Origin: Branchinecta lynchi
Lineage: Eukaryota; Arthropoda; Branchiopoda; Anostraca; Branchinectidae
Direction of reading: 5' to 3'
DNA length: 64,000 nt
NCBI GenBank assembly: GCA_023053575.1
Contig: JAKZAP010000007.1
Span: 13,607,508-13,671,507 of the forward strand
The notes under the pieces were generated by a model. It saw nothing but the letters and a program-made list of their open reading frames with translations. It did no database searches and had not been told where the DNA came from. Numbering within the stretch: position 1 is the stretch's first letter; each line of letters starts with the position of its first letter. Below are positions 21,055-32,490 of this stretch, piece by piece. The translations under genes were made by a program, and so were the position numbers.

Positions 21055-24000
21055 GTTTGAGTTTTTGCTACTAGACCTAGTCGACCGCTAATCCACCTTT
21101 GTATGGCCCTTGCCTTTCGGCGTAGTGCCATATAGCGATCGCAAATTCTGTCCGTCCGTCGGTCTGTCGGTAGCTCCGGGTTTTGCTAGTTCGGGCACTT
21201 CCACATAAGCTAGGACGATGAAACTTGGCAGGCGTATGGGGGACCCCAAAAGATTGTTGGAAATAGTCACTTCCCCGGTCCAAGCACTCCAAGGTCCAAG
21301 CACAAGGACAATCAAACTTTGCAGGCGTTTTACTGACTTAAAGGCCCGACATAGTGCTTTTGTTCGGGGATCCGACTATCTTTGGGGAGTTGAGGGAAGG
21401 GGAATCCGGAAATCTGGTCTGTGGTCTGATTCAAGTAAAACTTCATGGGTGATAAGAACTGATGACCTAGGCAAGCAAAATATGCCTCCAAACCACATGT
21501 GGTGAGGGAGGGGGGGGGGGGGGAACGACACGAAATATTTAAGTCCAAATGTTTATAGCAATTCTTGCAAAGTGCCTTCTCGAAGCACCTTTCTAGAAGT
21601 AGCGTTTCCTCACGCCGTCTTAAAGATACTTTATGTTTGAGAGCTGGCCAAGATACTGGTTGTTTGAGAGCCAGCCAAGTACCTAGAGCACTTCATGTTA
21701 TTTGAGCTCTCAGAAAACGGAAACACTTCAATAATATTTAGTATAAAAGGAGCAATGAAATTGTATGTAGAGGCAGTCTTAAGCTAGTCTTAAGACAGTA
21801 GTGATCGTTGGATTAACAGATGTATTTGATGTATGCAGAACTTCAATATTAAAAGTAAGTGTGTTTTCTAACCACTGTGTATTGAATGTAGACCTAGGAA
21901 GTACCGTCCGAACTCCCCCCTCCACAGTTACGAACCAACCCTTCGAGGATTAAGATCAGAGTACCGGTATAGTCTAATATGTACCAACCGCTCGGGTACA
22001 CGCTACACGTATATTAGATGCTCGGTTTCGTACAACAGTTAAAGCATAAACGATTAGAGAGATAACCCTAACGTAACACTAATATAACAGGGGGGGGGGG
22101 GGGGGGGTCCTGAAACTTTTTGACATGCAAAAAAACAAACGGATCGACAGCATGGGATGCAAGTATGCAAGTTGGACAGTACCGATTACGCAGCCTTGAT
22201 TTGTCATTTTGTGTCTGGATCGGGTCCGCCACGGTAGGGGAGGGGGTTGAAGCGGGAACCGGAAATTTGCAGGTAGGCTATGTTCCGAATCCAGTCAAAC
22301 TTGTCGAACGGGAATAGGAGATGTCAGAGATGCCACGTTTATGTTTCTGAGTCGTATTCAGCCACAGTGGGGGAGTTGGAAGGGGAATCACGGAAATGTT
22401 GTGGCTCGCATAAGGGCCAAACTGGTGGAGCGATTTGAATGAAACTTGGGATGTAGAGAGGTCACATGCCCTAGATGACATATTTTAGGGTTTCGAACCG
22501 GATCCGACCACGGTGGGGGATGGGGGGGGGGGGTATCTGAAGTTCGAAATAACGCTCAGATTTGAGTTAAACTTGATAGGTTGTCAGAGAAAATGCTTCA
22601 GATGACCCATTTATGAGTCCGAACCAGATTCGGACGTGGTAGGGGAGTTGGGGGAGGGGGGGGGGGCTACCGAACATCGTATGGCACGTCTAGAGACTGA
22701 ACGAGTGGATCTATTGAGTTGGAAATTAGAAGTTGCCCAAGATGATCCGAGGCGATGCCGGAAATGCCCAGACTAGATATCCTATTTCTAGGTCCGAACT
22801 GCATTTTTGGATTGCGGGGTTGCCTTTACAGAATTTAAGAAAGCTGTCATCTTTCAAGAAAATTGCAATCACCTCCGTCTTTTCCAGGGCATCTTATTGA
22901 AAATGCGATCAGAGATTCAGACTTTCAACTCGTACCAAGGATTCCTGCTCGGTGCCTGCAGATACATGGAAGAACGGTTGTTCAGTCTCTCGAAACTGCA
23001 ACTAGAGTTGAAACGAGTCGGTTCAGCTGAGGATACGCCACCTGCAGACTTAGACCAGCAGACTGAGTATGTTTTTTTTCTCCTGATTCCTGTATCCTGG
23101 CTTGTACCGGGTCAGTGCTTGTGCTCTGGACTTTTAACTGCTGACTTCGCAAAGAACAAGTGACATAGTGGGAATGAAAGGAAATCAAAGAAGATAGAAG
23201 GGTAGGGTGTAGTTCAAGCAACCCATTCCTTCATTTCTGCGATTCCAAGAGGGAGGGTGCAAGAAAGATGTAGATTCTCCCTAAAAATAATGAAGGGTTC
23301 GAGCAACCTGACGAGAGTTCCAGGCGTAAGCCCTACCTATTATGGCCTGTGAGACAGTTAAGCCCTTCTGTAACAGCCGTGACGTAATTTTGAGCTTCTT
23401 TCCGCGATTCGAAAAGGAAGGGAGAGGGTGCAAGAAAGATGTTAACAATCCCTCATAATAATGATGGTTGTTATGGATAAGAGTACGTAATCTTTTAGGG
23501 AAACCACCAACTCTGATTCCAAAGATGCGGGTCAAGGACAGAAGTTGCGACTGTTGCCACAAGAGAATTCTGCTGATGGTGCCAATCCGAAACTTGGCGT
23601 CCCACAGAGGAAGCTGGTGAGTTTAAGCGAATAGGGCCGAGATCGAACAGTCTGGTTACACTGTACTACTTAAACAGGCCATGAAATCCGATAAAAATGC
23701 GTTACTTCGACTGTCGGCTATCCACGGGTAAATGATTTCATTGAATGAACTTACTCTTTCGGATTTGTGGTACCTCTGTGTGCTCGTCCCTCTATGCTTG
23801 AAATATTCAGCAACTACAAAGTAAGCCATTGCCGAAAAAAAGTCATAAAACAACAAGACCAAAGGTTTCGATGGGATCCCAGATATTTCAGATCTGATCG
23901 CCAGACTCCATAAAAATTTTACTATTAAAATTTAGAAACAGATTAAGGTCAATGGCTAACCATCTGAGAAAACCAAGTTCACATGTGGGTTTAGCGTGTG

Positions 24001-27000
24001 TGTTTACCCCTCTACGTCGTATATACTTTGACGAAATTGATCAAACTTCCAGCTGCTTTACTTCCTCCAAACTTCCGGTTTTCTGCCGGATTCTGGGCGA
24101 ACTACTTGTCCGTTAAAAAAAAAACTCAAAAACGAATTCAGCATATATCTATATCGAACCTCTAATCAAGTTCAGATAAAACTTTAACTTGAGAACAAAT
24201 TTTCAGGTTTTGACCGGATTCCGGACGAACTATTTTTCCGGCGAGAAAATAATTTACATATACGGAATCAGCATGCCCCTTACTACTACATCGAACCTCT
24301 AATCAACTTCAGACAAAACTTTTACGTATAACAAATTTGGCGGTTTCAGCCGGATTCCGGGTGAACTAGATGTCTGGGTGGGAAATGATTGTTATTTTCT
24401 GATTCAGCATGTATTCTTATCCCTGAATCGAACATATAATCAAGTTCAAATAAAGTTTTTACTTTAAAGGACCCCTCGCACTATTTACTACTTTAAAACT
24501 AGGCTGTGCTTTCAACAAATAACCCACGGTTTTGGCTGTTTTAAGCCTTTCCCGAGACCCGTTGACTTACAGCGAAAACAGGGGAAAAAAATTACATAAC
24601 CGGTTTTTGGGATCCCAAAACATAAGTGGAGGGTTTATCTATGACATCGCAAATGTTCTCCGTCTGTTAGCACGAGAACTCTCGAACGAGATATTTTAAT
24701 GAAACTTGGTGTGAGGATTCTTTGGGTCAAGGGTAAGGTCAAGTTCATAGATGTGCTCTGTAGCCCTAGATTTAAGGGTGGGGGGGGGGTCAAATTAAGG
24801 GGCAAAACAAAATATTTTTAAAAGCTATTGAGATAGTTGATTTAGGGGTAAGGAGACATGCTGAATCCCAATACGAAAGTTATTTTCTTGCAGGACAAGT
24901 AGTTCACCCGGAATCCGGCGAAAACCGGACACTAAATTTGTTGACGAATTTTCGGCTATAGCAGTCCCTACTCATATAAGGTTTGAAGCCAAGCTGACCG
25001 TTCATTTCAAATACAATAGAAAAAACGAGATTTTCGGGGTTTTTGCCCAGAAGTTTGCCCAGGTCCTGCTGTGGTGAGCCTCAGTTCAGAAAACTTACAC
25101 AAGATCAGACAAAGATTCTTTCAAAAGGTATCAAGTTCAACCTTCCTCGTCCTGAAATTCCCTACACTGAGATAATCACTGGTGTTGAGTCCGGGATTTT
25201 TCTAGGTCGTTCGTCTTTGGAAAAGTCAGAGCAAGAGTTGTAAAAACTATGATGGATTTCAAAGCACCCTTGGTACCAAAAACTTCTTTCATAGATCAGT
25301 CGGTACTAAAAAACTCAGGAGGGAAAAAGACTTAGTCATAACGAAGGCAGACGAGGGAAATACTGTGGTTATACTAGATACCGAGGACTATGAACTTAAG
25401 ATCCATACTTTATTAGGAAATGCACAGGTGTTCGAAAAACTTAACCAGGACCCAACCGAAAAATTTGTGAAGGAGGTACGAAAAGAGTTAAAACAAATGA
25501 AAGACCAACAACTTATAACTGAGCATATGTACAGAAAAGTGTTGCCAAGAGGTTGTGTAGCACCTAGACTCTACGGTTTGCCTAAAATTCACAACGAAGG
25601 GAACCCTTTAAGACCCATCGTTTCAAACATAAATTCACCCACAGAAAAAATTGGCAAATATCTAGCTACTGTTTTCCGATCCCTAGGTCAGACACAAGTT
25701 TCCTCCATAAAAAACTCTTTCGGACCTTGTTGAAAAGCTGAGTGATTATCGAGTCACTTCAGAAACGCTGTTGGTTAGTTTCGATGTCGATTCTATGTAC
25801 CCAAGTTATAGGACTCAGAAATGTGAGGCTCTCCTAAAGGCAAAGTTGGAACAATACCCATCAATATCGGAAAAGAGCACCCTTTCAAATGAAACGCTAC
25901 TGGCACTCACTTGTTTGTGTAACAAATTTTCCAACTACTTGCAGTTTAGGGGATTTACTATTTAATGAGGGAAGGTCTTGCTATGGGTGCTCCGCTTTCA
26001 CCAATCCTAGCTAACCTACAACTAGAGAATATCGAAAATAGAGCTATTCAGAGTAGCACTGATAAACCAACTTTTTGGAAAAGATACATGGATGATATTT
26101 TGAGTACTTGGGAGCATGGAAAAGAGAAACTAATGGCGTTTCTTGACCATCTCAGTTCTATTGATCCGAACATAAAATTCACAGTTGAAATTGAGTCGGA
26201 GAACAAGCTTCCTTTTCTGGATATACTTACCATAAAAAGAGACGGGTCTTTATTGTTCACAGTTTACCGAAAACCAACCCACAGTGACCGATATTATCGA
26301 ATATTTATCGAACCACCATTTTTCTGTGAAGCAAGGTGTTATCATAGCTTTAGTAGATAGGGCTCTCCATGTATGTTGACCACAGTTTCTGGATCTTGAA
26401 CTAGACCGTCTCCGGGATGTTTTGTTCGGAAACGGTTATCCGATAAAATTTATTGACGCAATTCCATTGAAAAACGCAAAGAAAAGTTTCGTCACCCCCC
26501 CCCCCCGCCCCTCACCCTCAACCACTGAACCTGAGAAAAAGGTCTATGTGCCACTTCCCTATGTCCATGGACTCACAGACAAAATCAAGAAAATTCTGAG
26601 CCCTCATAACATCTCCGCATATTTCAAAAGCTCAGACACGATATCTTCTTATCTTCACTCTGGTAAAGATCCAATTTCCGAGACAGACTGCGAAGGGGTT
26701 TATAAGATTCCATGTTCTTGCGAAGTGGTATATTCGTAGGACACACTAGCACCTGTCCGATCGCCTTCACGAACACAGAACCAGCATAGACGCAACTCTT
26801 CGGTGCCGAAACAGACCAGAGAACTTCTCTAGTGCTGTGGCTGAACACATTTATGACAACCCTGATCACAACATCCGTTTTGATGAAAGTAAAATAATAG
26901 GCAGAGAGACAGGTCTGGGGCAGTTCATCCGGGAAGGCTTTGAGATAAAAAAAAATACGAAATAAGGGACCTAGCTCTAAACACAGATACTGGAGAGTTC

Positions 27001-30000
27001 CTCATAAACCCAGTGTACGACAGATTTAGACCCCCTCAGACCCTACTTCATGTTCCCGTTATCCTACCAGTAGCTTCAAGTATCCCTTCCACTAATATGT
27101 GACCGACTAGACACGCAGCCAGTGTTATGAACATTCGAATTCGTGAGGCGCTGGATAAATAACAAAGCTGTAAAACACCCTCGGGGTATACAGAGCAAAG
27201 AGGCTATTTCGCGAGTCGCGCATGAATCTTGTTAGCAGTGGCAAGTGGCCAGTTCTGTGGAAGCCAGGTAGGTTTTATTCAAAGTGGTCAAACGTATTAT
27301 GGATTTGTGGAGTGGGCCGCTTTTTGGGTGAAAGCTTCTGCGCTTTCCCAGACGGATGGTAAATTGTAAATATGCACAGAACTCAGAATTGTAAATAATC
27401 ACAGATTTGTACATATACATTTTTAACACGCACATTCTATCTTTCGTTATTTTATTTTTATCTGCATGTCGTTCAGTCCGCACCGTTTCTTCTGGCTTTT
27501 AGTTACATGTCGTCTTATTGTCTGTTGGTTCCGCATCGTTTTCCTGTTGTGATTGTGTTGGATTCTATGATTTAGTTTTGTTTTTTTGCTGAGGACGGTT
27601 TGCCGGAAGTGCGACCGAAATATCCAAAATTTATTTATCCCTCGCACATCATCTTGGAGGGGCAACTAGCTGGTCAAGAAAAAAAAACCGAAAATCTCTT
27701 TTTTTTTTTCCATTTTATCAGTCCCTACCCCGTTATTCTCAAACCGGTATAGCTTTGCGCGTGGGTGATGACGACATTCACTTGTTTATTTTGTGGACGT
27801 AGGAGAAATCTAGTGTATCGAGGGTCGAAGGGGTTGATATATAATGTTCAAACGAGACAATATGTTGTTCAAGCGAGGATGTTGTTCACTGAGGATTCGC
27901 TGGTAAAATACAGGTCAAGTTCGTAGATGGGTCCTTTAGTCCTACCACTCCTATGTTTAGAGGCAGAGGATTTCGAATTTACGGTAAAACATGCATGTTT
28001 TGTAGGCTAATAAGATATTTACTGAGGGGTTAAGGAGGACCTCCTGAATCCATATCTGAACTTAGTTTTCTTGCTGTGCAAATGGTTCATCACGAGTTCG
28101 GCTGAAACTGGAAATTTGGTTGAAGCTCAAAGTTGTTTCTGAAATCGATTAAGAGGAAAACTATTCAAGGAATCTGACGAAGACTGAATGGCGAAGACAT
28201 GACCCAAATTGTTTGAATCAAATGCTAGATTTTTGGGATCCCATCGAAACCTTTGGTATTTTTTCTGATGGAAAAACTTTTCGCAGACAACCAATGGACT
28301 GCGTGATACACATCGAAGGTAGCAAAAGACGGCACGTGAGAAATTCATAGTGGTTTTGTTCGAGGGGTTAGAATGTACCGTACGAAATTGGAGTCTCCAG
28401 GCTTAGAAAAATATGGAGTGATTATGGAAGTAGGCTGCGTTAGCAGAGACGTTACTAGCGAAAATGCTTGGGGGGGGGGCGAGGGATTTACCTACTGGCT
28501 GGTAATTTTTACCGAGTTTTTCTGCAGAAAAAACGACTGTTTTCAATAACAAAAAGGAGATTTTTGATAAAAATCGACTGATTTTCATAAAAATTCACTT
28601 ATTTTCAGAAAAAACGAATTATTTGACGAAAAATCGACCAATTTTTAGAATAACCGCCTGTGTTCGTGAAAAAAAATCAACTTTTTTGACGACCTGTACT
28701 TTGTCTCAAAGAGTCCTCATTCCAAATTTGAACAAAATATCTCAACTACTTCGAGAGTTATCGTGCTAACAGACGGACAACTTTTACGAAATCATAGGTA
28801 TCCCTTCACTTACGTTTTGGGATCCCAAAAAGACATATCTTATCTTAAGTTTCCTACTTTCTTCATCCGTGAATTTCCTGGTTTAGAGTCGTAACACATG
28901 GAAATGCAGGTTTTTGTTGAAATTAAAATTATCCGCGTCTGGGTATATTATGGGTTGTCGTGCAAGCAGCGCACATTCTGAACGTCATTACTAGAGCCCT
29001 GGGTGAAAAAAAAAAAAAAAATCCCTTAGATGAGTCTAAATATTAACATCAATATTTAGAAGGAAGGCCGCAGAGGTCGTTAACACATACCAGATTAATC
29101 GTCTTTTTGCACGGCTCATGACTTGAAGTCTGAATGGGACAAATGCGAATACTAGCAATTATACCGCGTCCCGATCGTTATACCGAATAGATTTGTACCG
29201 ATAGACTATTCCGTGTACTACAAAATCTCCGTGAATATACCGAACTCCTGCTATCGAAAAAATACCGAACAATTTTAGTAAGATTTTAGTAACTGATAAG
29301 AACTGAATACGTTTGCCATGTTCGTTCGCCATATCATTACTGTTTAGTGTTTCCGACATGCTCATTCCGTATAAAATAGCCATTAATCTTGGAATATTTT
29401 ATTGGAACAGAAAAAATACCTACTGTAAGTTATTCTTTAATAACTACTCCCCGAAACTCCGGGTAGAACGCGCGAAACTATTTACCTATTACTGTTTGCC
29501 GAAGTCCCCCGATGTGGAATGTTTATGCGTAAATTCGACCTGTCATCTGCTGGCCTCTTCAGAAATGAATCACGTCCCTTTATAGGACTTCCTCTTCAGT
29601 TTTCTGAATGAAAATCTAGGCTAGGCCAGAAAATCCCGCTGCTCTGATTCTGAATTCAGCCAGAGACAATTTTTTACAGAACATCTCCGAGTCATCCGAT
29701 GGTGGTAATGAGGAGTCCTTCGCCGACTTAAATGGCAACCGTCGACCTGAACGTGTGCGAACCAAGATTATTCCAACGAGACCCAATTTGAAGAAAACCA
29801 CGGAAGTCATTCGCCCAGTTCGCCGCACGCCTCCCAAGCCTCAGCTTAGCTCAAACTTTGTAGAGATTGTGAAGAAGCAGGACCAGCGCCAGGCAACTCC
29901 CGAGGAACCAGAAATCACAAGCTTCTTGATTCGCAGAGATACGGAAGCTATGTTGGAAAAGAGGGCCCCTGAGCCGCCTGTCCTAGCTTTGTCAAAAGGC

Positions 30001-30030
30001 ACGTTGAGCATCCTCAGCCACAAAGGCTGA
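20857..30030 (+). CDS. Unrecognised coiled-coil protein with basic Pro-rich tail (4 exons, 301 aa)
   Basis: I do not recognise this protein. Exons 20857-21054, 22888-23066, 23499-23616 and 29620-30030 join with matching phases (0, 2, 0) and canonical GT..AG sites to a 301-residue frame ending in TGA. Residues 1-125 are Lys/Glu/Leu-rich and probably helical or coiled-coil (KVEDCQKTLKERW, EEIDSAVLKEVEYLQQ, YMEERLFSLSKLQLELKRVG). Residues 126-205 are acidic and low-complexity. Residues 206-301 are basic and Pro-rich (VRTKIIPTRPNLKKT, VIRPVRRTPPKPQ) and end KGTLSILSHKG. No signal peptide or membrane segment is visible. A short helical head with a disordered basic tail suits a scaffold or a cytoskeletal or kinetochore adaptor, but that is only an impression. 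The ATG at 20857 follows TCCTGTC, giving a weak context. Introns carry family E and H repeats and a Penelope-like element. Confidence 0.72.
21100..21545 (+). repeat. Family H repeat copy 2, left part
   Basis: It begins TATGGCCCTTGCCTTTCGGC, continues GCCATATAGCGATCGCAA, then TCCGTCCGTCGGTCTGTCGG, then the GATGAAACTTGGCAGGCGTA unit. It ends in a G-run at about 21509-21524. It lies in intron 1 of the coiled-coil gene. Confidence 0.75.
22085..22800 (+). repeat. Family H repeat copy 2, right part (GATGAAACTTG units)
   Basis: Three to four diverged units of about 130-150 bases each hold a G-run, a CCGGAAAT block and a GAAACTTG word. G-runs occur near 22090, 22525 and 22655. The region between this and the left part (21546-22084) contains no recognisable feature. 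Confidence 0.65.
22888..23066 (+). CDS. Coiled-coil gene exon 2
   Basis: The acceptor CTTTTCCAG lies before 22888 and the donor GTATGT begins at 23067. It encodes GILLKMRSEIQTFNSYQGF and YMEERLFSLSKLQLELKRV, ending two bases into a Glu codon. Confidence 0.72.
23499..23616 (+). CDS. Coiled-coil gene exon 3
   Basis: The acceptor TCTTTTAG lies before 23499 and the donor GTGAGT begins at 23617. The first base completes the Glu codon of exon 2, and 39 codons follow (TNSDSKDAGQGQK through GVPQRKL). It ends at phase 0. Confidence 0.65.
23855..24480 (+). repeat. Family E repeat copy 3
   Basis: It starts CAAGACCAAAGGTTTCGATG-GGATCCCAG and holds three internal units with TCCGGxxTTxxGCCGGATTC, CGAACTA-TTTGTCCG and TCGAACCTCTAATCAA. 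It is cut off by a family M-like fragment near 24475. Confidence 0.75.
24473..24600 (+). repeat. Family M fragment
   Basis: TTTAAAGGACCCCTCGCAC, then AATAACCCACGGTTTTGGC-TGTTTTAAGCC and GAGACCCGTTGACTTACAGC match the inner sequence of family M at 46269-46639 in reverse orientation. Confidence 0.65.
24603..24960 (-). repeat. Family E repeat copy 4 (reverse)
   Basis: It begins at the terminus TTTTGGGATCCCAAAACATA-AGTGGAGGG and contains the GTCTGTTAGCACGAGAACTC block. It has a G-run near 24780 and one CCCGGAATCCGGCGAAAACC unit, after which the Penelope-like element follows. Confidence 0.7.
25043..27105 (+). mobile_element. Penelope-like element, degenerate RT plus GIY-YIG relic
   Basis: Reverse-transcriptase blocks lie in order across shifted frames: VITKADEGNTVVILD (about 25335-25380), YGLPKIHNEGNPLRPIVS (about 25573), the motif A region SFDVDSMYPS (25774), MGAPLSPILANLQLE (25985), WKRYMDDILSTWEHG (26077) and KLPFLDILTIKRDGSL (26209). 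After a C-run at about 26497 there is CEGVYKIPC-SCEVVY, then a frameshifted DRLHEHRTSID / VAEHIYDNPDHNI region. This fits the C-terminal GIY-YIG endonuclease of Penelope elements. Several stops and frameshifts make it inactive. It sits in intron 3 of the coiled-coil gene. Confidence 0.88.
27106..27670 (+). mobile_element. Probable 3' untranslated part of the Penelope-like element
   Basis: There is no coding content. The end contains GAGGACGGTTTGCCGGAAGT-GCGACCGAAATATCC, a layout typical of the region after the PLE ORF. The 3' limit is uncertain. Confidence 0.45.
27890..28265 (-). repeat. Family E repeat copy 5 (reverse)
   Basis: It has AAGTTCGTAGATGGGTCC, CCTGAATCCATATCTGAAC, AAGGAATCTGACGAAGACTG and the terminus TTTTTGGGATCCCATCGAAA-CCTTTGGT. 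Confidence 0.7.
28266..28430. repeat. Family M-like fragment
   Basis: It has ACACATCGAAGGTAGCAAAA, GAATGTACCGTACGAAATTG and GAGTCTCCAGGCTTAGAAA. These are reverse-complement matches to the 46320-46430 part of family M. Confidence 0.55.
28444..28690 (-). mobile_element. Family D element copy (reverse, right end decayed)
   Basis: It starts CAGAGACGTTACTAGCG, then has a G-run at about 28470 and AAAAACGACTGTTTTCA / AAAATCGACTGATTTTC units. The opposite terminus is not recognisable. Confidence 0.65.
28690..28842 (+). repeat. Family E repeat, 3' terminal fragment
   Basis: It has CGAGAGTTATCGTGCTAACA-GACGGACAACTTTTACGAAA, then the terminus CACTTACGTTTTGGGATCCC-AAAA. Confidence 0.75.
29620..30030 (+). 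CDS. Coiled-coil gene exon 4 (terminal)
   Basis: The acceptor ATCTAG lies before 29620 at phase 0. It encodes 136 codons and TGA at 30028-30030. It contains NSARDNFLQNISESSDGG, RPERVRTKIIPTRPNLKK and the C-terminus KGTLSILSHKG. Another exon between 23616 and 29620 cannot be excluded. Confidence 0.75.
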   Translation, partial: ARPENPAALILNSARDNFLQNISESSDGGNEESFADLNGNRRPERVRTKIIPTRPNLKKTTEVIRPVRRTPPKPQLSSNFVEIVKKQDQRQATPEEPEITSFLIRRDTEAMLEKRAPEPPVLALSKGTLSILSHKG

Positions 30031-30112
30031 TCACAGTTCGAAATATTTCGTCAGGGCTGATCCCTGCATGTAATTAAAATTTGTTATAGCCATTATTTTG
30101 TACTCGAATTAT

Positions 30113-30118
30113 AATAAA
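30113..30118 (+). terminator. Polyadenylation signal AATAAA of coiled-coil gene
   Basis: AATAAA lies 83 bases after the stop codon at 30030, a typical position for a 3' end signal. Confidence 0.65.
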
Positions 30119-31310
30119 AGCGAATTGAAAACCCCGAGTAACTCTCCTATGTTGATATCCCATACCCAAAAATTGCACTCATCATAAGCATCACGTATTG
30201 CCCCCCCCCCCCCTTTCCCCCCAATGCTGTCGATCAGAATGTAAACAAGAAATTAGTCGGTGCGGAGCGCCGTGACTCTTCTGCCATCTAAGTCAATGGA
30301 CATTTTTTTTTGCAAAGATTGACGGTTACACCACTATTCAGCTGCATGGATGTCTCGTTCGACGGCGGCCCTCAGTCAGTGTTGAACGGGATGGCATCTT
30401 CCTCTGTCTCGACACGTTGTCGGGTAGATCATATAATCCGGTGAGATTTTCGTGTGGATGGCATTTTCCATTGTGATCAACAGCCATTCACGCGAAAACA
30501 TCCCCTTAATTTGGTAAAAATTGATTGGAGACACTTTATGTGATACACTTGCCTTGTTTTGCTCAAGTATCATAACATGCTACCGTAATGTATTCTTTCT
30601 GTCCGACTTTTCCTAATTTGGGCACTTCTAGGTGGGCCAGGCAACGATACTTGGCATGCAAAGAAAGGTCCCTTAAAAATGCCGAAACTTTAATTCCAGG
30701 ATCCCATCATGGGGGAAATCTCGTGTTTTAACTACTGTTTCAGGTATTAATCGAATTTGAGAATGATTCTTTTATTTATAAAATTTAGAGATCATGTGAT
30801 TATATTATTTAATAATCGATCCGTAAAAGCCATCCCTTTAGATCGTTCGATGGGCTTTATTTCTGTTTCACTCAGGTTGTCTAGCATCTGAAAAGTGTTA
30901 TAAATATTATTCGGCTATAGGCCTAACAACCTAATTTGTAACTGCCCAATTTTTTCTTAGTACTTTCGCCGTTTCCCAGGGAGTCGAGTGGAGCCACGAG
31001 AACAGAGAGAGTCACTTTCTGAGGACTACCCAGACGGAAAACAAGTAGACCACATGGAATGTATCCGTATAGATTTTGTTCGAAACTTTGCTGATCCTTT
31101 TCCTTGCCCAACTCGCCTAGGTGCCGAAACAAAATTAGTCTGTAAAAGCTTTGTCCATTTCATTTTCACTTTTCTTTGATCTGATTTTACAAGAAGCAAA
31201 AACTTGCTCACTTAATTTTACAACTGAACAAATTACAAAAAGAAAGCAATAAGAAAGATTTTTTTAACAATTTCTAAGCATTATAGCCTGTAGAAATTCG
31301 TTTTAAAGGA

Positions 31311-31714
31311 ACAGAAAACTTGACTCGGGGAGCTAGCTGATATATCAAGAATGTACCCTGAGTCAATATTGAGAGTAAGAATTCTCGTTACGACCATTGC
31401 AGTTTCCGAGAATTCGACTTTTGAGTTAGTAGAAAAAAAAGCAAAAGGTTTGTGTGCCGGGAGTAGGAGTCGAACGCACGACCTCTTGACTACTATCCCG
31501 ATACTATGGCCGAGACATGGCCAAAGCGAACTTTTACAGTGCATAAGGGGCAAGGGCCTGCCAGCTAGCTTTGGGAACACTAAGAAGGGGGTTCGAGATA
31601 ACAAAGAATGGGGGGGGGGGGGGGTCCTGCCGACAATTAGTCCCTGTCCTGTATCTTTATCTAAGCCCCCCAGGTCGGTTTGATGGCCGAAAGTTGCGGA
31701 GTCAAGTTTTCTGT
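31311..31714. mobile_element. Family K fold-back element
   Basis: The terminal inverted repeats are ACAGAAAACTTGACTC (31311-31326) and GAGTCAAGTTTTCTGT (31699-31714). The interior holds a G-run (about 31610-31624) and, on the minus strand, GCGTTCGACTCC, a match to a pol III B-box as in tRNA-derived repeats. It lies between the coiled-coil gene and the nucleoredoxin-like gene. Confidence 0.6.
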
Positions 31715-32331
31715 GCATTTAACCATTTCTGGAACGATTTTTTTTTCTCAACCAACGACACCAGCACCTCCCAAATCGAATTCGAAAGATTAATTTCTTT
31801 AGTAATGATAATTGGAGCAGTCACCGCCCGTGGGGTGGAGACGCGTGAAAATTGTATTGATAAGCTACTCGCTGGTCAATCTAGCCGATATTTTTATAAT
31901 AATTATCTAAATACACAGCCAATTCAGGCACGTAAAGTTTTTTTTATGACCCCAAAGTTCCAAAATTGTAGTTAAAAATTCCGGGAAACGGGGTCTGGTC
32001 TGGACACGCAGCAAAGCGGGTCAGCGCGCTTCCTGCACTTTTTCCTCTGATATCCGCATGAACTCAAAGTTCAGCAAATACCTCTATCTCAGCTTAGTTT
32101 TGTCGGGGTATCCATAGTCGCTGCATGGGACCGAAAAAGGAGGCTCTATATGGCTTATTTGTTCTTGGGTTAACGCACATTTGTCGCCGAAATAAAATAA
32201 ACAAAATCCCCGGCCAATGCATACCAAACACCGTTACGGTACAGCTTTTCCCTGTGACAGGCCTACGTCTCCAAAATAATGAGTACCTCTCTAGCTAAGT
32301 CTCAACTTATTTGTTTACAAACAAAAAAAAA

Positions 32332-32490
32332 ATGGATATTTTGAGTGGGAGGACCCTAATCAAGGCGACTGGCGAGTCGGCACCTGCCGAACAGGCTCTT
32401 GCTAGTACCCAAATTATTGGTTTTTATTTTTCTGCCCACTGGTGTCCTCCCTGCAAGCAGTTCACCCCTGTATTGGCAGACTTCTACAGG
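32332..32490 (+). CDS. NXNL2: NXNL2-like exon 1
   Basis: It encodes residues 1-53 with the WCPPC redox motif and ends LADFYR. The donor GTAAGT begins at 32491, phase 0. Confidence 0.88.

Noticed and set aside
23281..23562. 93-codon minus-strand frame
   Set aside because: It overlaps coiled-coil gene exon 3 in antisense and has no motif.
31453..31530. Possible minus-strand tRNA (GCGTTCGACTCC B-box)
   Set aside because: The T stem does not pair and no 5' acceptor strand matches. At most it is a tRNA-derived relic.
31351..31683. 110-codon plus-strand frame with SRTHDLLTTI
   Set aside because: It lies in family K and runs through the G-run. The phrase is the antisense of a tRNA B-box-like motif, a common false protein.
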